From Helicobacteraceae bacterium (GTDB lineage: Bacteria; Campylobacterota; Campylobacteria; Campylobacterales; Sulfurimonadaceae): a stretch of 59,055 bases of DNA. The notes under the pieces were generated by a model that was not told where the DNA came from, ran no database searches, and worked only from the letters and a program-made list of their open reading frames with translations. The stretch spans positions 1-59,055 of the forward strand of contig WTBY01000007.1 in NCBI GenBank assembly GCA_013138865.1. The letters are read 5' to 3'. Made by a program: the position numbers and the translations under genes. Below are positions 43,718-51,611 of the stretch, one piece after another (within the stretch, counting starts at the first letter, position 1; every line of letters starts with the position of its first letter).

Positions 43718-43966
43718 ATGCATATAGTAAAAGCACAAATAAATGATGATTTATATAATGACATTATCTCTAAGGGTATAGATATACAAGCACAGTTTAA
43801 TGAATACCTTTTTACTCTTAGTGATGATGGATATCCATCTATATCCAAAAAAGAAGCCACTCAAAGAGTTTCACAAGCTATTGAAGATTATAGAAATGGA
43901 ACAATGAAAACAGTTCCTTACAATCAAGGTATGGATGAAATTGATAACTGGTTAGCCAATCAATAA
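43718..43966 (+). CDS. Antitoxin of a ParE/RelE-type module
   Basis: An 82-aa protein with strand-helix start MHIVKAQINDDLYNDIISKG (ribbon-helix-helix-like), and an acidic helical tail (KEATQRVSQAIEDYRNG; MDEIDNWLANQ) suited to wrapping a toxin. AAGGAG lies 6 nt before the ATG. The toxin gene follows after 4 nt, and antitoxin-first order is standard. Assignment is mainly by pairing. Confidence 0.7.
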   Translation: MHIVKAQINDDLYNDIISKGIDIQAQFNEYLFTLSDDGYPSISKKEATQRVSQAIEDYRNGTMKTVPYNQGMDEIDNWLANQ

Positions 43967-43970
43967 ATAA

Positions 43971-44252
43971 ATGATTATTGAAAAAAGTCCCACATATAAT
44001 GATAGATTATTTGCTATTTTAAAATATATATCAAAGAACAACCCAACCAATGCTAAGCAGTTCAAAAAAGACCTTGATAGCAAAATATTAAATTTAGTTA
44101 ATATGCCTTATAAGTTTAGAGCTTCAGTACATTATTCAGATAATGAAGTGAGAGACTTAGTATTTAAAGGTTATACAGTTCCATATTTGATAGATGAGCA
44201 GAATGATAAGCTTATAGTTTTAGATGTCTTTAAATGGCTTACTTCTAGATAG
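43971..44252 (+). CDS. ParE/RelE-family toxin
   Basis: A 93-aa protein with the RelE/ParE fold pattern: a helical pair (FAILKYISKNNPTNAKQFKK DL region), then strands with FRASVHYSDNEVRDLVFKG, YTVPYLIDEQND and KLIVLDVFKWL. ParE members inhibit gyrase and RelE members cleave mRNA on the ribosome; the sequence does not show which. It follows the antitoxin with 4 nt between them and lies at the end of the accessory island. Confidence 0.8.
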   Translation: MIIEKSPTYNDRLFAILKYISKNNPTNAKQFKKDLDSKILNLVNMPYKFRASVHYSDNEVRDLVFKGYTVPYLIDEQNDKLIVLDVFKWLTSR

Positions 44253-44273
44253 TTACTTATTTTATTCTATTAA

Positions 44274-44312
44274 GTCACTAATGAAGTAAAACATGATAGT
44301 GAGGCATTTTAA
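44274..44312 (+). pseudogene. Displaced copy of the DUF4015 C-terminal tail
   Basis: In frame this reads VTNEVKHDSEAF then TAA. The true end of the DUF4015 gene at 41958-41999 encodes VTTNETKHESETF then TAG. Over the last 31 nt 24 positions match, with changes mostly at third positions or conservative. It has no start and no upstream coding sequence. It is the end of a homologous gene, left after insertion of the intervening genes or after loss of a second copy. Confidence 0.7.
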
Positions 44313-44436
44313 AAGATCTAGTTTAACTTCTTTGTAATGTTCCTAAGGATTAAGTATATTTAATTTTTTACATTTAGCTTATACTAAACAATTATAGATA
44401 AAATCTTTTTTAATTAATTACATTAGGTAGGTTTTC

Positions 44437-45741
44437 ATGCAAGAGCAGTTGTATATTATTGAAAAGTTTATAAAGGCAGAGTCGTTTAGTGGTGTTTTAC
44501 TCTTCATTGCTACACTCGCAGCAGTAATGGTTGCTAACTCATCTTTAGGTGAAAGTTATTTTGAACTTTGGCAGATGGCTTTAGGTGTTACGATCGGATC
44601 TCATACAATTTCTATGGATTTAAAACACTGGATTGATGATGGTCTAATGGCACTTTTCTTCTTGATGGTTGGTTTAGAGATCAAACGTGAACTTTTAATA
44701 GGTGAGCTTTCTTCAATTAAAAAAGCAAGCTTTCCGATCATAGCAGCGATCGGTGGAATGGTTATTCCTGCTTTAATCTATATTATGTTTAACCTTGATA
44801 ATCCAAAAGGTTTTGGTATTCCTATGGCTACGGACATCGCTTTTGCTCTTGGTATTTTGATGCTTCTAGGTAAAAAGGTAAACCCAGCACTGAAACTATT
44901 TTTAGTAGCACTCGCTGTTGTTGATGACTTGGGTGCTGTTATGGTTGTTGCTACTGTCTATACTAGTGAAATTCATGCTGAGTACTTTTTGCATGCAGGT
45001 TTAGTTTATGGAGCTATTTGGGTACTTAACTATAAACGTGTAAGTATGCTTACTCCTTACTTAATTTTAGGTATAGCATTATGGATCTTTATACACTCAA
45101 TCGGAGTTCACGCTACGATCGCAGGTGTTCTTTTAGCTTTTGCTATTCCTATAAGCTCTGAGGTTGACGAGAAAATGTTTATAAATAATACTACAGAGTC
45201 TGTAGATGAGTTTGAAAAGCATATAGACACTATTCCTATATTGAACCATTATCAGATTGATGCGTTAGAGAGAATAGCTTGTAACTATGACAAAGTTCAA
45301 AACCCTTTAGTTAAGTTAGAACACCAACTTCATGGACTCTCCGCCTTTTTTATTATGCCACTATTTGCATTTTCTAATGCAGGTGTATTACTAGACTTTT
45401 CAGCAATGACTGCTAACCTGAGTATAGTGCTAGGAGTTGTTTTAGGTCTTATCGTTGGAAAACCTATTGGAATTGTAGGTTTTACATATTTAGCTACAAA
45501 AATGCGTATAGTTAATAAACCAGATAACTTGAGCTGGGCTGAAGTTGTAGCTGTTGGTTTTATAGGTGGTATAGGTTTTACTATGTCGATCTTCATAACT
45601 CAACTTGCATTTTTAGACGAAAGTGTGATCTCGGCTGTTAAATTAGGTATTTTCATTGCTTCATTTATTGCAGGTGTGATCGGTGTCTGGTTAATTTTAA
45701 GAGCTCATAAAAATAGACAAACAATATATGACACTATGTGA
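44437..45741 (+). CDS. nhaA: Na+/H+ antiporter NhaA
   Basis: The 434-aa antiporter has about twelve membrane helices, with FFLMVGLEIKRELLIGELSS, MATDIAFALGILMLLGKKVN and the ion-binding aspartate pair in ALAVVDDLGAVMVVATVY. GGIGFTMSIFITQLAF marks the last part. A loop near 250-290 is longer than in E. coli NhaA (388 aa). It exports sodium using the proton gradient. coaX starts 14 nt before its end. Confidence 0.94.
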   Translation: MQEQLYIIEKFIKAESFSGVLLFIATLAAVMVANSSLGESYFELWQMALGVTIGSHTISMDLKHWIDDGLMALFFLMVGLEIKRELLIGELSSIKKASFPIIAAIGGMVIPALIYIMFNLDNPKGFGIPMATDIAFALGILMLLGKKVNPALKLFLVALAVVDDLGAVMVVATVYTSEIHAEYFLHAGLVYGAIWVLNYKRVSMLTPYLILGIALWIFIHSIGVHATIAGVLLAFAIPISSEVDEKMFINNTTESVDEFEKHIDTIPILNHYQIDALERIACNYDKVQNPLVKLEHQLHGLSAFFIMPLFAFSNAGVLLDFSAMTANLSIVLGVVLGLIVGKPIGIVGFTYLATKMRIVNKPDNLSWAEVVAVGFIGGIGFTMSIFITQLAFLDESVISAVKLGIFIASFIAGVIGVWLILRAHKNRQTIYDTM

Positions 45742-46345
45742 TGTAGGAAATACCTCTTTTCATTTTTATGATCAAAAGAGTGAGTATAGAGTTAGTATAG
45801 ATGAGTTTAACGCTACTGACATAAAAGAGAAAGTTTATTATATAAATGTAAACGAGTCTCAAGAAATATGTTTACAAAAACTTCCAAACTGGATCAACTT
45901 AAAAGAGTTTGTAAACTATAGTAACTATTATGAGAGTATGGGTATTGATCGTATTATGGCATGTGAAGCTATAGAGAGTGGAATAGTAGTAGATGCAGGA
46001 AGCGCGATCACAGTTGATAAAGTTAAGAATAGCTCTTTTGAGGGTGGTTTTATATACCCAGGTCTTAAAATATTAGAAAAAACATACAAAGAACTTTCGC
46101 CACGTTTAGAAACCTCATTTAATTTTGAGCTTGATTTAGATAAAATGCCAAACAATACACAAGATGCTATCAGTTATGGAGTTTTAAGAACTCTATATAA
46201 TGAGGTTATGAGACATAATTCTCAGATCTATTTAACTGGTGGTGATGCACAAAAACTAAAAACTATTTTTAAAGATTCAATACTTGATGAGTTGTTGATC
46301 TTTAAGGGAATGAAAAATATTATGAAAAAGGCACAACTATGCTAA
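45728..46345 (+). CDS. coaX: Type III pantothenate kinase
   Basis: First step of coenzyme A synthesis, ATP-dependent phosphorylation of pantothenate. The 205-aa protein has the ASKHA-fold motifs: CDVGNTSFHF at 4-13, GIDRIMACEAI, VVDAGSAITVDKV with the catalytic aspartate, and GGFIYPGLKILEKT. It is shorter than the approx 250-aa family norm, as in other Campylobacterota. It overlaps nhaA by 14 nt and hisG by 7 nt. Confidence 0.9.
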   Translation: MTLCDVGNTSFHFYDQKSEYRVSIDEFNATDIKEKVYYINVNESQEICLQKLPNWINLKEFVNYSNYYESMGIDRIMACEAIESGIVVDAGSAITVDKVKNSSFEGGFIYPGLKILEKTYKELSPRLETSFNFELDLDKMPNNTQDAISYGVLRTLYNEVMRHNSQIYLTGGDAQKLKTIFKDSILDELLIFKGMKNIMKKAQLC

Positions 46346-46962
46346 CTGTTGCACTTCCAAAAGGGCGAATAGCCGAAGATACATTAGAAATTTTTAGAAC
46401 TATTTTTGGTGGAAGCTTTGAATTTGACGATCGTAAACTTATTTTAGAGGTAGATAACTTTAAATTTTTACTTGTTAGAAATCAAGATGTAGCAACGTAT
46501 GTTTATCATCAAGCAGCAGACATAGGTGTAGTTGGAAACGATACACTTGACGAGCAAGGACTTGACGTTATACGTCTTTTAAACCTAGAACGTGGAAAGT
46601 GTAAAGTAGCGATCGGAATGAGAGCAGGAGAGAAGTTAGACCTCTCAAAAGCGGAGTTAAAAGTAGCTACTAAAATGGTAAACATTACTAAACGTTACTT
46701 CGCCGATCGCGCTATTAGTGCTGACATTATAAAACTTTATGGTTCTATTGAGTTAGCTCCACTTGTAGGACTTGCAGATATGATCGTAGATATAGTTGAC
46801 ACAGGTGCTACGATGAAGCAAAATGGTTTAGAAGTTGTAGAGACTATTATGGAGAGTTCAACTTACTTGATTGCAAATAAAAATAGCTTTTTTGAGAAAA
46901 AAGGTGAGATCTTAGATATTTATGAAAAAATTGAGAAAGTTGTTGTGGGCACAAGGGAGTAG
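46339..46962 (+). CDS. hisG: ATP phosphoribosyltransferase, short form
   Basis: First step of histidine synthesis. At 207 aa it lacks the C-terminal regulatory ACT-like domain, so it is the HisG-S type that needs HisZ as partner. Motifs: LTVALPKGRIAEDTL at the start, ADIGVVGNDTLDEQG, and the PRPP loop IVDIVDTGATMKQNGL. hisZ is not in this window. It overlaps coaX by 7 nt. Confidence 0.93.
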   Translation: MLTVALPKGRIAEDTLEIFRTIFGGSFEFDDRKLILEVDNFKFLLVRNQDVATYVYHQAADIGVVGNDTLDEQGLDVIRLLNLERGKCKVAIGMRAGEKLDLSKAELKVATKMVNITKRYFADRAISADIIKLYGSIELAPLVGLADMIVDIVDTGATMKQNGLEVVETIMESSTYLIANKNSFFEKKGEILDIYEKIEKVVVGTRE

Positions 46963-46967
46963 GGCGT

Positions 46968-48233
46968 ATGAAATTTCTTGACTCATTAACACTTCAAATA
47001 AAGCTAATAATGCTTTATATAGTTACTTTTTTTGCAGTAATTTTAATAACCACTATAGGTTATATGTATATCTCTTCTATGAAGAAAAATCTTGACTCAC
47101 TCTACTTTGGTTCACTCATGCCAGTAGTTGATCTTAACCGTATTCTTGATGCTTACTCAAATGGAATACATAGCAATATACATAACTTACATAGTGGTTC
47201 TATTACTGTAAATACAGCAAGTAGTGCAATTAGTAATAACCTACAACTCATTGACTCTTTATGGAAAAACTATAGTACAACTTACAAAAGTGATGAAGAA
47301 AAACCATTTATAAGTAAAACATCTATACAGATTAATAGACTTTCAAATGCACTTCATAATGCACTTGTAAAGCTAAATAGTGGTCTAAAACTAGAAAGTA
47401 AATCAGTAAACTATATAACAACACATATTCAACGAACACGTTTTTCTATCGATAGTTTGATTATTTATGAAGTAGAAATAGCAGGAGAGAATAGAAAAAA
47501 ACTTTTAGATACATATAATGACACAATTAACCATTTTTTCATAGTTATGGGTGTAATTATAGTTCTTGTTCTTATTATTACATTAGCAATTTTTAGAAGT
47601 ATTCATACAGCGCAGACAAAACTTCAAGAGACAACCGAACAGCTAGAAAGTGCTAATGAAAAGCTAGCTGAACTGAGTTTAACAGATGAGATGACGGGAC
47701 TTGGTAATAGACGAGACTTTAATATTATTTACGAGAATGAGTTTAATAGATCTAAACGTTTAAAAGATTCATCTATTACATTTATGATGTTAGATATAGA
47801 CTACTTTAAGCTCTATAATGACGAGTACGGACATATGGATGGCGATGATGCATTAGTCGCAGTAGCACATACTCTAAAAGAGACTTTAAGTCGTAGTACG
47901 GATCATATTTTTCGTATGGGTGGTGAAGAGTTTGGAGTTCTACTTTGTGATGTTAGTGAAGAGACTTCAAAAGAGTTAGCACAAGAAATATGTAATGAGC
48001 TAGTCGCAAAAGAGATACCACATAAACAAAATAAAGTAAGCGAATTTGTGACTATTTCTATAGGCCTTGCTTATACTAAAGTAGATGAGAATACCGATCC
48101 TCAACAGTTTATACAAAAAGCTGATGATGCACTATATGAAGCAAAAGAGAGTGGTAGAAACAAATACTCTCTTTATAGTGAAGCTACTGAAAAAGAAGAA
48201 GAAATAGCAGAAGAAAAGAGTGAGATCGAATGA
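46968..48233 (+). CDS. Membrane diguanylate cyclase with 4-helix sensor
   Basis: A 421-aa protein: TM1 near 12-32, a periplasmic four-helix-bundle-like sensor (LNRILDAYSNGIHSNIHNLH), TM2 near 190-210, a coiled-coil linker (TEQLESANEKLAELSLTDEM) and a GGDEF domain with active site MGGEEF and the inhibitory site RSTD five residues earlier. Both sites being intact indicates an active c-di-GMP synthase with product inhibition. It ends with a low-complexity acidic tail and overlaps the next gene by 4 nt. Confidence 0.9.
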   Translation: MKFLDSLTLQIKLIMLYIVTFFAVILITTIGYMYISSMKKNLDSLYFGSLMPVVDLNRILDAYSNGIHSNIHNLHSGSITVNTASSAISNNLQLIDSLWKNYSTTYKSDEEKPFISKTSIQINRLSNALHNALVKLNSGLKLESKSVNYITTHIQRTRFSIDSLIIYEVEIAGENRKKLLDTYNDTINHFFIVMGVIIVLVLIITLAIFRSIHTAQTKLQETTEQLESANEKLAELSLTDEMTGLGNRRDFNIIYENEFNRSKRLKDSSITFMMLDIDYFKLYNDEYGHMDGDDALVAVAHTLKETLSRSTDHIFRMGGEEFGVLLCDVSEETSKELAQEICNELVAKEIPHKQNKVSEFVTISIGLAYTKVDENTDPQQFIQKADDALYEAKESGRNKYSLYSEATEKEEEIAEEKSEIE

Positions 48234-48910
48234 GTTTAGAACTATATGCAAAAGTTGAACACCTTTTAGGTATAGAAGAATCCACAGACTTTCTACACGA
48301 TGGTTACATGGAGCTTTTAGAACACCATGAAATAGGAAAACTATTAGACATTGGTTGTGGTCGTGGAAAGTTTATAAAAGCACTTGGTGTTAATGGTGTA
48401 GAGTGTAAGGGAATTGACCTCTCACAAACTATGATCACAGATGCTCTAAAAGATGGTCTAAATGTTGAGTGTATAGATATAGCTGATGTTAAAGAGAAGT
48501 ATGATGTTGTAACAGCAGTTTTTGATGTTTTAAACTTTTTAGATAATGAACAACTTCATAAGTTTTTAGAAGATGTTTCAAATGTATTAGATGATGATGG
48601 AGTTTTTTTAGCGGATGTTAATACACTTCATGGTTTTAAAAATGTAGCCGAGGGAGTTTTAAGTGTTGATGAGGGGAGTACATTCTTTAATGTAGAAGCG
48701 ATCTACGATCAAGACAAATTAAATACAACTTTTACACTATTTAGTGAGAGTGAAAATGGTTGCTTTACTAAAGAGCAGGGTACGATCACGCAGCACTTTC
48801 ACCAAGTCAAAACATTAAAAAGTAGTAAGCATTTAAAACTAGTTGAAAAACGCTTTATAAACCTTTACGACAAAAAGGATAAACTACTTTTAGTTTTTAA
48901 AAAGGTTTAG
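48230..48910 (+). CDS. Class I SAM-dependent methyltransferase
   Basis: A 226-aa protein with Rossmann motif I LLDIGCGRGKFIKAL at about 37-51, motif II CKGIDLSQTMI and motif post-I DVVTAVFDVLNFL. The C-terminal part has a beta insertion (FTLFSESENGCFTKEQGTIT) like TylM1/DesVI-type small-molecule methyltransferases. Substrate unknown. It overlaps the cyclase gene, with a second methyltransferase gene one base downstream. Confidence 0.8.
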   Translation: MSLELYAKVEHLLGIEESTDFLHDGYMELLEHHEIGKLLDIGCGRGKFIKALGVNGVECKGIDLSQTMITDALKDGLNVECIDIADVKEKYDVVTAVFDVLNFLDNEQLHKFLEDVSNVLDDDGVFLADVNTLHGFKNVAEGVLSVDEGSTFFNVEAIYDQDKLNTTFTLFSESENGCFTKEQGTITQHFHQVKTLKSSKHLKLVEKRFINLYDKKDKLLLVFKKV

Positions 48911-48911
48911 A

Positions 48912-49469
48912 GTGCAAAAAGATAAATTAAGATGGAATGAAAAGTATAAAAACTTTCCAATGCCAACACGTGTAGCTCCTATAGTTGAAAAATATCTTCC
49001 AAAAGAGAAAAATTTAAAAGCCTTAGACATAGCGTGTGGAAAAGGTCGTAACTCTATTTACATGGCAGAAAATGGCTATGTGGTAGATGCGATCGATATT
49101 TCAGATGTTGCACTCTCTTGTGTGAGTGAACATAAAAATATAACTACGCAAGAAGTTGACTTAGATACTTACGAAATTAAAAAAGATACTTATGATGTGA
49201 TCGTAAAGTGTTACTACCTAGATCGTAGGTTGACACCATACATAATAGAAGCTCTCAAAAGTGGCGGTCTACTAATATATGAAACATACTTAGAAGTAAG
49301 CAGTGATAAAAAGTATCATCAACCTTCAAACCCAGACTTTTTACTTAAGAGTAATGAACTACTAAAGTCATTTAGTGAGCTTAAAGTTATTTACTATGAA
49401 GAGCGTGAAGAGACAAACCTAAGAGGTGAGCTAGTTAAAATAGCTTCACTTGTAGCTATAAAGGAATAG
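48912..49469 (+). CDS. TehB/UbiE-like SAM methyltransferase
   Basis: A 185-aa protein starting with GTG and the tryptophan-rich RWNEKYKNFPMPTRVAP characteristic of TehB-like tellurite/thiopurine-type methyltransferases; motif I is ALDIACGKGRNSIYMAENGY, followed by VDAIDISDVALS and IVKCYYLDRRL. Substrate unknown. Two different methyltransferases in tandem may act in succession, but they could be independent. Confidence 0.8.
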   Translation: MQKDKLRWNEKYKNFPMPTRVAPIVEKYLPKEKNLKALDIACGKGRNSIYMAENGYVVDAIDISDVALSCVSEHKNITTQEVDLDTYEIKKDTYDVIVKCYYLDRRLTPYIIEALKSGGLLIYETYLEVSSDKKYHQPSNPDFLLKSNELLKSFSELKVIYYEEREETNLRGELVKIASLVAIKE

Positions 49470-49471
49470 GC

Positions 49472-50293
49472 TTGGTAGAAGCAGTAGAATTAAAACAAAA
49501 ACTATTTAAAATAACAAAAGATAAGCGTTTTGAATTCACTATGATGGCTGTGATCGTATTCTCAGCACTTGTTATAGGTATACACACTTTTGAGATAGAT
49601 CCAGTACTTGAGACTATTCTTAATTATGTTGACAACCTAATAACTATTATTTTTGTTATTGAGATCACAGTTAGGATTATGGCAGAGAAGAAGCCATTAG
49701 ACTTCTTTAAAGATGGTTGGAATATTTTTGACTTTGTGATCGTAGCTGTTTCACTAGTACCGATCGATGGTAACTATGCGAATGTAGCAAGATTAATTCG
49801 TATTTTTAGAATGTTGCGACTGATAACTCTTCTTCCAGAGCTAAAGATTATTATAGGTGCTCTTTATAAGTCTGCAAGCTCGATCGGTTATGTGTTGATC
49901 CTAATGTTCATTATTTTTTATGTTTTTGCAGTAATAGGAACTATTCTTTTTGAAAGTGCTCCTAGCGGACTTTGGAGTGATGTAGGTGTTGCACTCTTAA
50001 CACTCTTTAGGGTTATGACCTTTGAAGACTGGACAGATGTTATGTACGAAACTATGGAGATTTATCCTATAAGTTGGATCTATTATTTAATTTTTATATT
50101 TTTAACTACTTTTACATTTTTAAATATGATCATAGGTATTATTTTAGACACATTAAACGAGGAACACAAAGCACTAGAAGCAGAGAGTAAAGATGAGGAT
50201 CGTATTCTTTTAGAGAGTGTATTAGAACACAACAAAATCATGGAGTCTAAAATAGACTCACTTGAAGCTCTAATAAGGCAAAAGCTTACTTAG
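49472..50293 (+). CDS. Voltage-gated ion channel, single-domain NaChBac type
   Basis: A 273-aa six-helix channel subunit starting with TTG, expected to form homotetramers. S4 carries four arginines at three-residue spacing (R107, R110, R113, R116 in RLIRIFRMLRLITLL). The pore helix and filter are LLTLFRVMTFEDWTDVMYE, with T183-F-E185-D186-W-T-D189. Sodium-selective relatives have LESW there; the aspartates at 186 and 189 correspond to those that make engineered CavAb calcium-selective (LDDWSD). S6 is TTFTFLNMIIGIILDTL, followed by a C-terminal coiled coil. Confidence 0.85.
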   Translation: MVEAVELKQKLFKITKDKRFEFTMMAVIVFSALVIGIHTFEIDPVLETILNYVDNLITIIFVIEITVRIMAEKKPLDFFKDGWNIFDFVIVAVSLVPIDGNYANVARLIRIFRMLRLITLLPELKIIIGALYKSASSIGYVLILMFIIFYVFAVIGTILFESAPSGLWSDVGVALLTLFRVMTFEDWTDVMYETMEIYPISWIYYLIFIFLTTFTFLNMIIGIILDTLNEEHKALEAESKDEDRILLESVLEHNKIMESKIDSLEALIRQKLT

Positions 50294-50370
50294 AGCTTTT
50301 CTGCTCTTCAGTTAATAGTATTCAAAAAGAATACTAAAAAGTATTTGACTCTCATATTTAACTTATAAAG

Positions 50371-50440
50371 ACAAATTTTATTTTGTCATTATGATTGACA
50401 AATTATTTTTTGTCTGTTATAATGACAAAATAAAATTTGT
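50371..50440 (+). promoter_or_regulatory. Consensus promoter inside a perfect 19-bp inverted repeat
   Basis: ACAAATTTTATTTTGTCAT (50371-50389) and its exact reverse complement (50422-50440) flank a 32-nt centre. That centre carries TTGACA (50395-50400), a 17-nt spacer and TATAAT (50418-50423), the textbook sigma70 promoter, rare in this phylum where -35 boxes are weak. Nested inside are further pairs, TTTGTCA with TGACAAA and TTTTGTC with GACAAAA. A transcript starting near 50430 would begin inside the right arm. The layout looks like a strongly repressed, strongly inducible promoter. Confidence 0.8.
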
Positions 50441-50453
50441 TAAAAGGTTTACT

Positions 50454-51611
50454 ATGGCATTTATTACTGGACAAGTTGTAAGAGATAAAAATTTTTGGAA
50501 TAGAAAACTTGAGTTAGAAGATATATGGGAAGCCATAAAAAATGGGGAACACTCTTTATTGGTTGCGCCTAGAAGAGTTGGCAAAACTTCTATAATGTAC
50601 AAAATTTTAGATGAACCAAAAGATAATTATATAGCACTATATATGGATAGTGAAGAGGATAATTTTGAACATCAGTTTTGGGCTAGGTTATTTAATTCTT
50701 TAAAAAAAGAAGAATTCACAAATAAGTTCAAGTCAAATATTACAAAATTTAAGGCTATAATTAAGGCTATAGATATTAAAAAAATATCACTTAGTGGTAT
50801 AGAATTTAAAGAGACTAAAGCTATTAATTATAAAGATGCTTTTGAAGAATTAATGAATAGTTTACCAAAAGAGCAGAAAGTTATCATTATGATTGATGAA
50901 TTTGCTCAAACTATTGAAAATATTATCAAATATGATAGTGAAGAGAATGCACTAAATCTTTTAAAAACTCATAGGGCAATAAGACAAGCCAACCAATCTA
51001 ACAATATAGTCTTTATATATGCAGGTTCTATAGGGCTTGAGAGTGTTGTAGCGAAGTTAGATGGTATGAAGCATATAAATGATTTAAAACCTATAAAAGT
51101 CTCTCCTTTAGAAATAGATGATGCTCATGATTTCATATCCCACTTACTTACACATAACAGCATTAAAGTAGATAAGATTCAAATAGATTATATGCTTGAT
51201 AAAATAGAGTGGCTAATACCTTTTTATATACAGCTTATTTTAGATGAAATAAAAAAATTAAGTAGAAAGAATCCTAATATTACTAATGATACTGTTGACA
51301 GTGCAATAGATAATGCACTTGAACATAAAAACTATTTTGATAACTGGAGAAGTAAAATAAAAGATGCTTTTAGTGATGAAGGCTATCTATTTTCAAAAGA
51401 GGTTTTAAATATTATTTCTGAGCATAAAACTATATCTAAAAATAATATAGCAAATATAGCTGATAAATATGGGGTTAGTGATGACGAAAAAAGAGAGACT
51501 TTACAATCTTTAGTTTATGATGGATATATCAATAATAGTAATGATATAAAAATATATAGATTTAACTCGCCTATACTAAGAATGTGGTGGTACAAATATG
51601 TCGCAAACTAA
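50454..51611 (+). CDS. P-loop ATPase with C-terminal winged helix (archaeal-ATPase type), partner A
   Basis: I place the start at ATG 50454 (AAAGG 7 nt upstream, 385 aa), because the longer frame from 50391 would read through the promoter. Walker A is APRRVGKTS at 38-46, Walker B VIIMIDEF at 143-150, followed by LLKTHRAIRQANQSNNIVFI and a sensor-like FIYAGSIGLESVV. The last 70 residues form a winged helix (ISKNNIANIADKYGVSDDEK) ending YRFNSPILRMWWYKYV, the style of ATPase_2/DUF234 proteins. No nuclease domain is visible. It overlaps the next ATPase gene by 14 nt. Very AT-rich, no CGATCG. Confidence 0.8.
   Translation: MAFITGQVVRDKNFWNRKLELEDIWEAIKNGEHSLLVAPRRVGKTSIMYKILDEPKDNYIALYMDSEEDNFEHQFWARLFNSLKKEEFTNKFKSNITKFKAIIKAIDIKKISLSGIEFKETKAINYKDAFEELMNSLPKEQKVIIMIDEFAQTIENIIKYDSEENALNLLKTHRAIRQANQSNNIVFIYAGSIGLESVVAKLDGMKHINDLKPIKVSPLEIDDAHDFISHLLTHNSIKVDKIQIDYMLDKIEWLIPFYIQLILDEIKKLSRKNPNITNDTVDSAIDNALEHKNYFDNWRSKIKDAFSDEGYLFSKEVLNIISEHKTISKNNIANIADKYGVSDDEKRETLQSLVYDGYINNSNDIKIYRFNSPILRMWWYKYVAN

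Noticed and set aside
50391-50453. Upstream extension of the first ATPase gene to ATG 50391
   Set aside because: This stretch contains the consensus promoter and half of the inverted repeat; ATG 50454 has a ribosome site and gives a normal N-terminus.
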